NCBI GenBank assembly: GCA_907165275.2
Contig: OU015653.1
Coordinates: forward strand, 7,780,001-7,844,000
Length of the DNA: 64,000 bases
Source: Zygaena filipendulae
Lineage: Eukaryota > Arthropoda > Insecta > Lepidoptera > Zygaenidae
Direction of reading: 5' to 3'
The position numbers and the translations under genes are program-made. Below, piece by piece: positions 22,434-33,007 of this stretch (the stretch's first letter is position 1; every line of letters begins with the position of its first letter). The notes under the pieces are model-generated. The model did no database searches, was not told the origin of the DNA, and worked only from the letters and a program-made list of their open reading frames with translations.

Positions 22434-25400
22434 GTAAGGGATGATATTTAGGTAGTTTTATCGATCTCCTTTTCACTATTATAACTTAAAAGTCGAGCTA
22501 CGTTTATGTAATCACAAACGTATTTATTTTTTTTCCTGATTATTTACACTAGAGCAAATTTAATATTCTTTTACCGTACGGCATTAGTAGGAAGGTATCT
22601 ACTACATACATATTATAGGTAAACCGCTCACGCGTTCGGAGCAGGTCGTAAATTAAAAACCTTTTAAATAAGTAAAATAGTCTACTTCCACCTTTGTCAT
22701 AAGACATTCAACATTTGATGAATATGGTAAATATATATAAAGAAAATAAATATAAACAAACAAATAGCAAGTAACATTCTACAAAAAAGTATAAAAATGG
22801 AGACAGTTTTGATTGGGAATTTCGTTTTATTTAACATAAAGACCCTAGACCAACCCGTGTCGGGGGTATGAAAACCAAAAATCCATTTAGTCCATCAGTT
22901 AAAATATATAAAATAATAGGCACCTATACTTTGCTTCTTTTAAATTAATAAAAAAAATATTCAAGATATGGAGCATTCAAAGTTTAAGAGTGGGGGTTCG
23001 TGATGCCATAACATTGTCGGATAACTAAAAGATATAATTTTTTTGTATTACATAATATTATGTAAAAAGAAGAAAAAATAATTTTCTAACATTTTTATTC
23101 CAATTCCAATCTGTGGTTTTATGGCTCCAACATTTTGATGGTGATTCTGCCAATGTCAAGTTTGAAGAGACACGGTATGTAAGGTTGCTTGGCCAGTGAT
23201 TCCAGAGGTAGATTGATGTTTTACTTCCACTTGAAATTCTATAAGTAGTGTGAGATGACACAATAAGCTATTAGTATATTAGTGGACATTTACATTTAAA
23301 AATTAAATTATATAATATATAAAGTGAAAGAGGATAGCAGTATTTACATAGATTAAATGTGAGTGCAGAGTTTTATTTTGTTAGCTGAAATAATAACATT
23401 TTTTATTGATTTATATGACTAAAAACTCTGATTAATTATCTGACACCGTCTATCAGCGAAGTATTGTGCATCTGGTGGGGCTACCTGTGGGACACCGTTA
23501 TTGTCAATTGGTTAGAAAAATAATTATTTCACAGTATTTTTCTATTTGAAGAGGTTTGAGGTAATGTAACAGCATTAGAGTCTTTTTCTTCTTAATTAAT
23601 TATCAGTCCAAAATAATTAAAAAAACCTGTATAGTAAAGTAGGTGGTGTTTCTATTTTCTAATGTCTAACAAAACTTGAGACACTAATTGTTGCTTCTTC
23701 TAATTATAAAAAAAAAAATATTCATTTTTCATTACATTCTAGTTCTATGTATACTAAACTACCAGAAAATTTAAATTATATCTTTAGCATAGACTAGAAT
23801 CATTTATTTCTTCTGTATTACCAGACAAGATACTATCCACCAGAGCAGACAAATAGTATGCGAAAGATTGAGATGAATATACAGGATGCTATAATTAATG
23901 GTAATGTGAAAGAAGTTGAGAAAATCATCATTTGCGGTAAGTGACGTAAGTAAAATGCATCTGATACATTATTGGCGGATACACTTTAGTTAAAAAGTTT
24001 GTTTTTATTATAGATTTAAACAACAATGTAAACATGAAGCTTGATAGTGGTTGGACCCCACTGATGCATGCTTGTTTCCATGCTCAGCATAAAATTGTTC
24101 ACCTCTTATTAGATAAAGGAGCAGATCCGAATTTACATGCAGGTTTGTTATACCTAGTTGATTATCTATTAATTACTAAGCTGTTACTTGAAACACCTTT
24201 AAATCATGATAGCTCATCCTGACATACAGTTCTTATGCAACAGAGCCTAAAATATGTTGCACTAGACCGAGCTTAATTTACCTGTGTAAATTGCATGAAA
24301 ATTTGTTCTGTAGTTTTGGCGATTGGCTTAAACAGAAGTATCTTTTTCTTTTATATCTTTTTGTGTCCTGCCACTCATGTTTTATCACCCTCTCAATCTT
24401 AGCGGTTTATAGCGGTTAGTGACGTCACGGCCCCCTCACCCTAATCTATTTTGCGCTTTATCTCTGTATATTTTAATTTATTTGAAAAAGCAAATAATAT
24501 GTGTCTATTGTTTTTTATTTTCTAACTGACGGACTAATTAGAACTTTGATTTTCAAAAGTAGTCAACATCCCCATTGAAGTATGTAATATCAGTATTTGT
24601 ATTACGTATTTTTAAACATAGTAAGTCTAAAAAAATATATTTTAAATTCCAGATTCTGTCACGCCGATAATGGCAGCCTGTTCTAATAGTAGTGCAGCAG
24701 AAGATATTATATTTGATACTATAAACAGCTTGATTGAGAAAGGCTGCATACTAAATATTGGTGATAAGTATGGTCAAACCCCTCTCATGAGAGCCATTGG
24801 TAGTGGCAGAGTGTCTGTCGTACAGAAGTTGCTTGATCAAAAGCTTAATATTGAAATGAGAGATCAACAGGGTTGGACAGTAAGTCAGAATACAATAACA
24901 CTGGCTCACCAGTGCATCGATTATGTGGCACCCTTTTCACCATTAAGGGTTGAATTACCAAAATCTCCCCAAACAAGAGGAATCCCAATTACCATGACAT
25001 GTAACTCGGCTTAAAAAGTGACAGTACTTCCATACAAACCTTCATGATTCTCCTTTTATTCTCTTCAAATTTCATGTTCTTAGCTTTAATTATTTAGGAT
25101 GCCAATTCCCAGATTTTTCTTTTTATGTGAACAAATTTAATTGCAGGCAGCCTTCTGGGCTATCCACCACAACCAAAAAGAAATTCTCGAAATTCTGATT
25201 GCCAATGGAGCTAGATTAACAGAAGTGGATAGATCTAATCGTACGGTTTTAGACATTGCCATTTCACATGATTATCAAGACATTATTGAATTACTAAATA
25301 AATATCTGAAGAAAGATGAGGAAGATGACAATTTAGATAGTGTTAGGTTTATTAACAATGAAGTCAAATCTTGGAAAGAATTTTATCCAGGACTTGAGAA

Positions 25401-28400
25401 AGGACACAAGTGAGTTTATTTAATCTAAATTGAATTCGATTTCTTGTTTCTTGACATCTCCAATGATGATTATGAAGAAGACCTAGCCTTTTACAACGAA
25501 ATCTATAATATAATAAATATTTTTGGAAAATTTTCAGACCAAATTATGCTAGTGAAATCCCTAATCTCCTGTATGGGATGAATTGTGAAATGATTGCACC
25601 CTTAATTATAAACAGTCAGATGGATCTCAGGTCGTTCCTGCTGATGGAGGAAGATGATATGATTAAGTTGGGTATAGACATGCCGTACCAGAGGCAAAGA
25701 TTGAAACATGGACTTCGGAACTTTCACATAAGGGGATGGAAGTTAAATGCTGTATCGGGATTGTATGCGCGAAAAAATGAGAATTATAGGTGAGGACTAA
25801 TTATCTCTAGAACTGACAAAAGGGGGACTAATTTGAAGATTTTCAATATCATTTTCTCAAACCAATAGTAGCTAGCGGTTTCACCAGTGCTTAGTTTCAG
25901 AATTCGTTTTAGAACTAGTAAATTCCCCAATTATAAATCAACCCACTTAAAAGCAAATAAACAAAGTTTTAACAAAAAAATTAAAACCTACCTATTTCAA
26001 AACACGAAAATGCACCGTACTAAAAAAATAAAAATGACAGAATACCGATTTAATCCGAAAGAATAAAATGCACGTAACTATATAATTGGTGGTTATGTGC
26101 TACCTACTGATCGTTTCGAAGTCGGTGCCAAGCCAAATAGGTAGATAGACAGTCCGCTCTCACCACATTGCAAGCGTCCACATGGTCACCCTCACCCGTG
26201 CCGTCGTAAACAAAAAAACCCAAGTGGATAGACACGAGCGGGCTTGGTACCGATTTCAAATCGATTAGTAGGTAGCACATACCAATAATATTACGTGCAT
26301 TCTAGTCTTTCGGATTAAATCAGTACCTACCTATTTTGTTATTTTTATCTCTCTTAGTTTAGTGCATTTTTGTGTGTTTTGAAGTCTGTTTTTTTTTTTA
26401 TTTATTTTGTGTTTATTCGCTTTTAAGTGGATTGGTTTGTAATTTATAATGTGACCATTTATTTAATCGGATCGCAAACTGTGAAATACTATATATGACG
26501 ATGAGAGTACCTACCTCAGGAGAATACCCTTTAAACAAAAAAGAATTTTTCAAATCGGTCCAGTCGATTTATCGCGTAGAGCTTATCTAAGCTAAAATGA
26601 CTCGCCCCTCCATCGGGCATACGCACACGCACAACCGTTAAAATATCGATACGACCCAATCATATAAATCTGGTCTTGCCAGTCGTCCTCAGTTGCCGCG
26701 TAGTGTCGCCGCACTCACACAATTGAAGAGAGATATTATCAATACATGATATCGCACAGTCATCTAAAACTGCTTATTGAGTAGTGAGGCGTGTCGATTT
26801 AGTTTAGATAAGCTCTAACAAACAAAACAACATACAGTCGAATTGAGAACCTCCTGGTTTTTTGGAAGTTGGTAAAGGATAAACTTCCAAAAACGCTTTA
26901 AAAAGTGAAATAATTCATTAAATATCTAAAATTTCTTGAAATTGGTATTTGTATAGGTAACTTAATTTAAAATTGTATACTCAAATATTATTATTAAAGA
27001 TACTGTCAATTTGCAATTTGACACCGATTTCCAGAAGATTTTCGTTAATTTTTTGTGCGTTTTTGAAATCATTAATTAGTAGTCGTTTTTTATTCAAGTA
27101 TCATTTTTATTCAAATATAAGTAAAACTAACAAATAATAGAACAGCACAAGGAATTCCCGAACTAATCCCAAAATTCACGCGGATGAAACCGCGTGCTAC
27201 AGTTACAGTAATCTTTAAGTCGGGGCCACGTTGGGTAACAATGTTATGGCATGTATGGTGTCTATAAAAGATGTATGATAAAAATTCGAAATACCTACAC
27301 GCACCGAAATTCAGCATCAGGGTTAGTGTCACCATATTTTGTCATAGGCTATTTGACTATTTTTTTTTTTCTTAGTCCGTCTTGTAGATTAATAAAAAAT
27401 ATTGGACACGTATTTTTTCTTTTTTTACGTAATCAAAAAATAACAGAGATACATTGAGTTGAAATTTCGCGTGACGTCACTAACTAGTGCAGTTTGTATG
27501 GCGGCTTGTAGCGGTAAGTGACGTCACGAGCCCCCACCCTAAACTTTAATGCCTTTTATCTCTGTGTATTTTCATTTATTTGAAAAATAAAAAAATACGT
27601 GTCTAATGATTTTTAATTTTCTAAAAGACGGACTAATTAAAATTTTGATTTTCAAAAGTTGTCAACATCCCTATTGGCGCGACTTAGTCACCAGTACAAA
27701 CCTAACCTAAGTGCCAACCCACCAATGTGGTGCGGCGCCGCAGCACAAGCCATTTCGCCGTACTGGCGACCACACGGGCAGCGCGGCGCCGCAGCGGCGA
27801 CAAAAAGAGTAGGCATGCCCATCGCTACGTGACAGAACAGGACAAACAGCGAGCAGCTTACTCCCCTCCCCGCCTCGTCTCGACTCCGATGCGAGAGCGG
27901 CGCGGCGCCGGAGCGCGCCGCAAGGCGCCGTGTGGCCACAACGCATTTTTGTATGTAATATACCGCAGCGGCGCCGCTCAGGCGCCTGACCTGAGCCACA
28001 CCGCACCGTGTGGGTTGGCTCTAACCAAGAATGTTGGGGTGCTCTACGCCCTGCCTAAAGTGAAAGGACTTGTAACTAGCCACTACTTCTACTTGTAATC
28101 AGTTCATGATGTGGGCGACCATTTCATGAGATGTTTGCACTTCGGATCGGACCAATTCTTTTATGACCACAACATATAACCTACCTATATATTTTTTTGT
28201 TTTTAAATACGCTTTTTTCCTCCCAGTGTGTTAGATTGTTTAACGACATTGGGATCGCATTTGCAACAAATGTACATATTGGAAGCAACACTGCAATACG
28301 CTTTGCGCGATTACAAGAGAATCCAGCAACAGATAAAGTTCGAACCACCCGATTCACCGTTACTAGTCAAAATGAAGAATGTCACTATGAAGAATCTCAC

Positions 28401-30059
28401 TAATATCAATAGTATTAGAAGGGAAATAAAAATTTTAAAAATGAGGCTCTCTAAGGTAACTAATTCTATCCTTTAGTATTTTCAGCATGTTAACATGTTG
28501 TGCATGTTTTCAGCATAAAAAGAAATGTATAAAATTCATCTTAGTATATTAAGATGTATTCTTCCTTTAATACTGGTTAATGGATGTATTTAAAATTTAA
28601 ATACAAGTGATGTACAATAAAGACTATCTAAATATAAATAAACAGCAGTGTGTCAGCCTAGTTTGCAAAGGGTGATACGGGAAACCCAGGCATCGACCAG
28701 AGCCGAACCATTTCGGGCCATTTTTGACCCCCAATATCTTAAAATCTATTTGACCTACAGATAGTATAATATATGGTAATATACTATAGCAAAAGTAAGA
28801 CCCTTATCTAATTATCATGAAAAAAACCGTCGTTCAAGATATTAAAATTTGTTTATTAGATTATTTGACCATAGACTTTCAAATTTATGGGCCAACTTTG
28901 AAAAGTTATTTGACTTTGACTCTGAGAAAACTTGACAAGACGCACTTTTATGTAGTGAAGAACATAACTATTTTTAGATTTCCGTACCCAAAGGGTAAAA
29001 CGGGACCCTATTACCGAGACTTCACGTCTGTCCGTCCGTCCGTCTGTACGTCTGTCACCAGGCTGTACTCATGAACTGTGATAGTTAGACAGTTGAAATT
29101 TTTCACAGATGATGTAGGTACCTATTTCTATTGCCGCTATAACAACAAATACTAAAAGCAGAATAAAATAAGGGGGCTACCACAAACAAACGGGATTTTT
29201 TTGCTCGTTTTTGCTCGAGATTGATAACGGCTTGAAATATTTACAGAATATTTAGTTATACCTAATACTTTAAAAATAAATAGGTAGTTAAGCCAAAATA
29301 AAAAATTAAGGGCTCTCTTACAACAGACATGGTATTTTTACTGTTTTTATAGATTACGGAACCCTTCGTGCATCAGTCCGACACGCACTTGGCCGCCTTT
29401 TTACTAGCGAAACCGTTATCTTGCAATGTTTTGGTGCTAACTTCCTCCCTCTTTCAAAATGTTTTTGTTGGGATTATATTCTAGTGTACCTACCTAGTTG
29501 TTAACCGATTTCCAAAAAGCCTTCTCCGTTTTCGAAGTCGGTTAACGGTTCTTTGAAATGTCTTTTGGATTAAATCGGCATTTTGATATATATTATTAGT
29601 TTTTTAGTAGGTAGGTATAGTGCATCTTTGTGTTTTTGGAAGTCTGTTATAATTTATATTTATCAGTTTAAATATTTTATAATAAATTATTATTGTGGCG
29701 ATTGAAAATGATCCTATGCGTGATCTTAATCAATAAAACTATATTTAACTTGATCGATTGTTTTCAATTGTTAAGTTGTTTACGTCGTGTGGAAATGACT
29801 TTTCTATGAAACTATTAATTTTAGCAGCAGACATTTTGTTTGTGATTTTGATTTATTTTTGAAATAGAAAACTGCCCTTGTTAATCAGATCTTTCAATTT
29901 CAGATAAGCAGTAATAATCCACAGCCTGCGGACCTCATAAAAGACAGATCTACAAGTGAAATAGTGTTAGGTTACGTCACCGAAGCCGTCCTAGTTTGTT
30001 CAGTAGCGCTTATAGCGTACAATGCCAAATCTGTTATCAGCAACTTGATAAAAAAGTGA
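22359..30059 (+). CDS. Asz1: GASZ: ankyrin-SAM protein of the piRNA pathway
   Basis: Coding exons, all with GT..AG introns and consistent phase: 22359-22433, 23825-23936, 24014-24142, 24653-24879, 25147-25409, 25538-25789, 28227-28455, 29904-30059. They join to 1443 nt, or 480 residues (human ASZ1 is about 475). Order: acidic N-terminus (SDEDTDSDDYGF), ankyrin repeats at about 70-240 (GWTPLMHA, TPIMAACS, GQTPLMRAIGSG), a SAM domain at about 275-334, a basic helical region at 353-429, and a hydrophobic segment at about 449-468 with a lysine-rich end. In mice and Drosophila the family sits on germline mitochondria/nuage and supports primary piRNA biogenesis; the visible tail anchor fits that. 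The start at 22359 gives the family's acidic N-terminus. Introns carry many transposons. Expression is not shown. Confidence 0.93.
22867..22925 (-). repeat. Fragment of the CRE-bearing MITE
   Basis: AAAACCAAAAATCCATTTAG, then TCCATCAGTTAAAA and ATAGGCAC, correspond to the right-hand TTTTCAAAATC..AGTCCGTCAGTTA block of the family at 10200 in inverse orientation. Degenerate, in GASZ intron 1. Confidence 0.35.
23825..23936 (+). CDS. Asz1: GASZ coding exon 2
   Basis: Acceptor ..ATTACCAG, donor GTAAGT. It encodes residues 26-62, with the helix MNIQDAIINGNVKEVEKIII that leads into the ankyrin array. It ends in phase 1. Confidence 0.9.
24014..24142 (+). CDS. Asz1: GASZ coding exon 3 (ankyrin)
   Basis: Acceptor ..TTATAG, donor GTTTGT. 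Residues 63-105 include DSGWTPLMHACFHAQ and VHLLLDKGADPNLHA, a near-ideal ankyrin repeat. Confidence 0.92.
24385..24577 (+). mobile_element. 5'-truncated CRE-bearing MITE in GASZ intron 3
   Basis: It contains TGACGTCACGGCCCCCTCAC, GCGCTTTATCTCTGTATATT, CTAACTGACGGACTAATTAG and the terminus GTCAACATCCCC, all matching the right half of the copy at 10200. The left half is absent. Confidence 0.7.
24653..24879 (+). CDS. Asz1: GASZ coding exon 4 (ankyrin)
   Basis: Acceptor ..ATTCCAG, donor GTAAGT. Residues 106-181: a degenerate repeat (VTPIMAACSNSS ... SLIEKGCILNI) and a clear one (GQTPLMRAIGSGRVSVVQKL). Confidence 0.93.
25147..25409 (+). CDS. Asz1: GASZ coding exon 5 (ankyrin and linker)
   Basis: Acceptor ..ATTGCAG, donor GTGAGT. 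Residues 182-268: AAFWAIHHNQKEILEILIAN, a last repeat (TVLDIAISHDYQDIIELLNK), then an acidic linker (KKDEEDDNLDS) and WKEFYPGLEKGH. Confidence 0.93.
25538..25789 (+). CDS. Asz1: GASZ coding exon 6 (SAM domain)
   Basis: Acceptor ..TTTTCAG, donor GTGAGG. Residues 269-352 include a SAM-type fold: IPNLLYGMNCEMIAPLII, then DLRSFLLMEEDDMIKLGI, then QRQRLKHGLRNFHIRGW. Confidence 0.93.
25925..26455. mobile_element. Foldback element in GASZ intron 6
   Basis: The left arm (about 25925-26140: AATCAACCCACTTAAAAGC, TTTCAAAACACGAAAATGCA, GATTTAATCCGAAAGAATA, GTGCTACCTACTGATCG) pairs with the right arm (about 26220-26455). The unpaired centre is only about 80-100 bp. It is the same family as 5165-5780. Transcribed as intron RNA it could fold into a long imperfect duplex. 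Confidence 0.65.
26828..26880 (-). repeat. Dispersed-repeat tail
   Basis: CAGTCGAATTGAGAACCTCC, then TGGTTTTTTGGAAGTTGGTA, is the same block as 2566-2610. It lies in GASZ intron 6. Confidence 0.4.
27140..27200 (+). mobile_element. Helitron 3' remnant
   Basis: AGGAATTCCCGAACTAATCC, then TTCACGCGGATGAAACCGCG, is the family hairpin region. CTAG is mutated (CTACAG). Confidence 0.5.
27360..27677 (+). mobile_element. CRE-bearing MITE in GASZ intron 6
   Basis: CTTAGTCCGTCTTGTAGATT, GCGTGACGTCACTAACTAGT, AGTGACGTCACGAGCCCCCA, and the right end GTCAACATCCC. Two full TGACGTCA octamers about 45 bp apart. The left GGGCATG terminus is not evident. Confidence 0.75.
27713..28019. mobile_element. GC-rich TIR element in GASZ intron 6
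   Basis: GCCAACCCACCAATGTGGTG at the left is mirrored by CACACCGCACCGTGTGGGTT, then GGC, at the right. It contains at least five GGCGCC palindromes (near 27734, 27786, 27904, 27928 and 27972-27983), an extreme GC contrast with its flanks. Long overlapping frames on both strands are a composition effect. The superfamily is unknown. Confidence 0.55.
28227..28455 (+). CDS. Asz1: GASZ coding exon 7 (helical region)
   Basis: Acceptor ..CTCCCAG, donor GTAACT. Residues 353-429 are predicted helical and basic (YALRDYKRIQQQIKF; SIRREIKILKMRLSK). This corresponds to the region called bZIP-like in vertebrate ASZ1, though a regular leucine heptad is not obvious. The preceding intron of 2.4 kb is the longest. 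Confidence 0.88.
28978..29402 (+). repeat. Widespread arthropod dispersed repeat
   Basis: TTTCCGTACCCAAAGGGTAA, then AACGGGACCCTATTACCGAG, GTCCGTCCGTCCGTCTGT, TGTACTCATGAACTGTGATA, and the end ACGGAACCCTTCGTGCATCA, then CACGCACTTGGCCG. I recognise this as a very common insect interspersed repeat (SINE-like). The class is not certain. GASZ intron 7. Confidence 0.6.
29497..29665. repeat. Single arm of the foldback family
   Basis: TTGTTAACCGATTTCC, TTTCGAAGTCGGTTAACGG, TTTTGGATTAAATCGGCATT and TAGTGCATCTTTGTGTTTTT match the right arms at 5690-5780 and 26240-26390. No partner arm is nearby. Confidence 0.5.
29904..30059 (+). CDS. Asz1: GASZ last coding exon (membrane anchor)
   Basis: Acceptor ..AATTTCAG, stop TGA at 30057. 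Residues 430-480 contain IVLGYVTEAVLVCSVALIAY and end in ISNLIKK. A single C-terminal hydrophobic span with a short basic tail is the layout expected of a mitochondrial outer-membrane tail anchor. Confidence 0.88.
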   Translation: MSSNNPQPADLIKDRSTSEIVLGYVTEAVLVCSVALIAYNAKSVISNLIKK

Positions 30060-30085
30060 ATTAATGTGAACTATTTTATATTTCC

Positions 30086-30091
30086 AATAAA
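30086..30091 (+). terminator. GASZ poly(A) signal
   Basis: AATAAA 27 bases past the TGA stop, followed by a T/G-rich stretch (GTGTAATTGTTGTTGTTTTC). This predicts a very short 3' UTR. Confidence 0.7.
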
Positions 30092-30453
30092 GTGTAATTG
30101 TTGTTGTTTTCAATACACGGTTATTTTTGTTTTTAGTAATTGTATAAGGGGGTATATAAAGTAATTGTATAAGGGCCCTTGATCTCAGTGTTGACATCAA
30201 AAGATCCTGAATTCCTGAAAGAAACTCGCAACTTAATCAGTTCACACTAAGAGAGAGAGCTAATTAATAATAATAATAGGTTAGACGCTACATATTTGAT
30301 ATTACGGATGCCCATGCGTAGACCGTAGTTTCACTGTTAAGACGGGTTATTCCTTGGAAAGTTGTAAATAATCACAGCGCCATCTGATCAGCTTACCCAG
30401 TACTAGACAACTGATATAATACTTACATATCTACTGTTTTTGTAAACCCTACT

Positions 30454-30654
30454 TCCTACTAATATAAACGCGAAAGTTTGTAAGAATGTATGGATGGATG
30501 CTTGTTACTCTTTCACGCAAAAACTACTGAATGGATTTAAATGAAACTACAATAATATAGCTTATACATCAGATTAACACATAGGGTCTTTTTATCCCGG
30601 AATTCCCGCGGGAACTCTGAAATTAACGCGGGTGAAACCGCGGGGCACAACTAG
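30454..30654 (+). mobile_element. Helitron (201 bp)
   Basis: TCCTACTAATATAAACGCGA to ACCGCGGGGCACAA then CTAG|T. The 5' host base is T instead of A. The text closely matches 7460-7688, including AAAACTACTGAATGGATTTA, so both derive from one subfamily. Confidence 0.8.
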
Positions 30655-30664
30655 TAGGTACATA

Positions 30665-30815
30665 TACTTGATACAAAATAAACACCCAGAATCAGGGTAA
30701 ACACCAATGTTCAACACATAAATGTTTACCCTGATGCGAGGTTCCAGCTCGCGACACTTGGCGAAGCACAAACTTTACTAGGTACTACACCATTACCTAA
30801 GGTGCTGTCATATTT
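30665..30815 (-). repeat. tRNA-like SINE fragment
   Basis: On the minus strand: GTGTCGCGAGCTGGAACCTC, then GCATCAGGGTAAACATTTAT. This matches the order of the 3893-3985 fragment. A GGTGTTTACCC-type inverted motif sits at its edge. Confidence 0.35.
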
Positions 30816-31444
30816 TTCGGTTTTTACACGCTTTTTATTAGCTTCAGACGTTAGTTACACGCTTTATATGTATTAGCACCCAGACTGGGTGTTTACTTGG
30901 TGTTTAACTCAAGCACTGGGTTTAAACCCCGTTGTTGATTACCTACCCATGTATACCTATACGCCCCATTCTGGGTGGAATAATCTAAATTTTACCACTC
31001 AATACTCATTGCTCGATTAAATTGTGAAAATTCGTGGTATTGGTACTTACCTACCACTTTCAGTCGGTTTCTGCACATATTTCTCGTTTGAATAACTTTA
31101 ATTTGAATCCGTTAATTTTGTAATACCTAATTCATTTGATTGAAATTCTGGGAAAGGAGGTTTTAGATACATTACTAATCAAAAGTTAATTGTCTTGGAA
31201 AACAATAGCGTGCTACGTTCACGCTTGATCGCTCAGTGCAATGTAACTTTACACTTCAGCGGACGGGTTGAAAACCATAGAGATACCTACAAGCGACAAA
31301 ATTAGAATGGACATGGACATGATTGATTTTCTTTTTCAATTTCTTTAATGAAAAAATAAATATTGTGTAACAATTTTGTCCTCGATATATTTTATACTTA
31401 TTGCATTTCGATATTAAACAGGTACCTACATGGTGTGTTCTATT

Positions 31445-31633
31445 CAGAGGCGTCTTTACCTAATAGTGCAGTGTGTGCGTTGCACACGGGCGAAGCTCCG
31501 CATTTGCTCCGCAATGACCGACGTAAAAACAGCTCCGCCTTGCATACATTTTGTAATAGTATCTGGAGGTCTTATATTTACTTACTACAGGGCGCGCTTG
31601 GGTATATAGCGACATGGGCTAGAGACGCCTCTG
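31445..31633. mobile_element. hAT-like MITE (189 bp)
   Basis: Inverted ends CAGAGGCGTCT / AGACGCCTCTG begin with the CAG typical of hAT elements. The flanking eight bases (GTTCTATT and ATTTTATT) are similar but not identical. The interior is GC-richer than its flanks and has no transposase. Confidence 0.6.
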
Positions 31634-31795
31634 ATTTTATTATAACTTTGTTTTTCTTCATTTCTTAAAGGTGTCACTTGTACTACTATGGGGTAGGTAG
31701 GTAGGTACTGACAGCATATGACAGTCAGGGTATAAACCACAAATAGCAGCTATTAGCCTATAAATTATTAAAATAACAACGACACTATTTTATGT

Positions 31796-32812
31796 TTTAT
31801 TGCCATCTAAAACATTCATAACAACTCTTTGTAGGTACTAAAATATAAACTGTTTAGTACATAATATTAGCATTCGCGTAATACTACATGCTTGTTATTG
31901 CTACTTATGTAGGTAATGTTAAGCCGTAATGCGTTAATACATATAAGACACTTCTTCCATCTGTAATGTTTCATAAGTCTTAAGTACCGAAGCTTAATAT
32001 CATTAGGTAGGTACTATGTACTAAATTTTTAACTATTTCATAGGTTTTGTAAACGTTCGAGGCCCTTCGTGTAAAAATGCTGTGAAATACAGTATAGGTA
32101 GATATACGTTTGGTGTTTCTTTAAGTGTTAAAACAGTCAACACAAATAACACAATCACAATTTATCCTTTCAAACAATTAAGTATAATAAATAATTACTT
32201 AGTGGACAGTTGCTTAAAATATAAATATAAAGTAGGTACCTAATATTTCGGTTATCACATAAATCATAAATATAAAAAAAATGAAACGTCTGTAAATACG
32301 AAATCTTTGAGGGATTACAAAAAATTTAAAGAATTTTCTTTAAATTAACATAAGGTATTAACTATTTCTCTGAAATTCGTTGATTCGATATCAATACTTA
32401 TCTATGAACGATCACTAATTTTAGCTATGACAAAGACAGTGAAAGATATTATAAATTAAAAGCAACTTCGTGCCGAATATCTTTAGTACCACTTATAGAC
32501 GGGTAGCAGATCTTATACCTAGGTACCTACCTACTTTAATATAGGTACATAGGTACCTACATAAAACGAAGCGCGGAAAAGGTATCAGAACTAGAAATTT
32601 CATTGGCTTGCGTAAAAATCCTACACAAAATCCATTTATTTTCATTATTACCTATATCATATTTTCTCGAGATTCTCTGTAGCAAAATAAATATCGTAGA
32701 ACAATGCCATATGCCAATATTCCTTACAGTAATTTAAATAAATTATATTAACGAACGGTAGGTATGGAATAGCTGCTGTCTGAAGCGGACCGCGGAAGCG
32801 AGATCCGTTCAC
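31796..32812 (-). terminator. sHSP 3' UTR and candidate poly(A) sites
   Basis: On the minus strand AATAAA occurs at 32640-32635 (about 170 bases past the stop) and at 31801-31796 (about 1 kb). Which one is used cannot be told from sequence. No transposon is recognised in between, which fits an untranslated region. Confidence 0.4.
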
Positions 32813-33007
32813 TCAGTGCTTCTGAACTGGGATGTTCCTGTCGGTGATGGCGAGCTGGGGCAGCGGCGCCTCCACGGTGAGCACCCCGTCGCGCGACAGC
32901 GACGACTTGATGGCCTCAGGGTTAGTGCCTTTCGGCAACAAAAACTCCCTATTGTATTCTCTGTATACCGACTTTGTGTCCGATTTCTCCTCGTGCTTAG
33001 CATGGAC
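32813..33007 (-). CDS. sHSP coding exon 3
   Basis: Residues 124-187 and TGA. Acceptor ATTTCAG. VHAKHEEKSDTKSVYREYNR, EFLLPKG, then DGVLTVEAPLPQ and the C-terminal IPVQKH. Confidence 0.93.
   Translation of the reverse strand, partial: VHAKHEEKSDTKSVYREYNREFLLPKGTNPEAIKSSLSRDGVLTVEAPLPQLAITDRNIPVQKH

Noticed and set aside
23058..23261. 67-codon minus-strand frame in GASZ intron 1
   Set aside because: It has a Trp/Ser/Thr-rich sequence that looks protein-like, but I could not place it in a family or find adjoining exons on that strand.
27688..28098. Three overlapping frames of 99-123 codons on both strands
   Set aside because: All cross the GC-rich TIR element; long frames on both strands at once are a composition effect.
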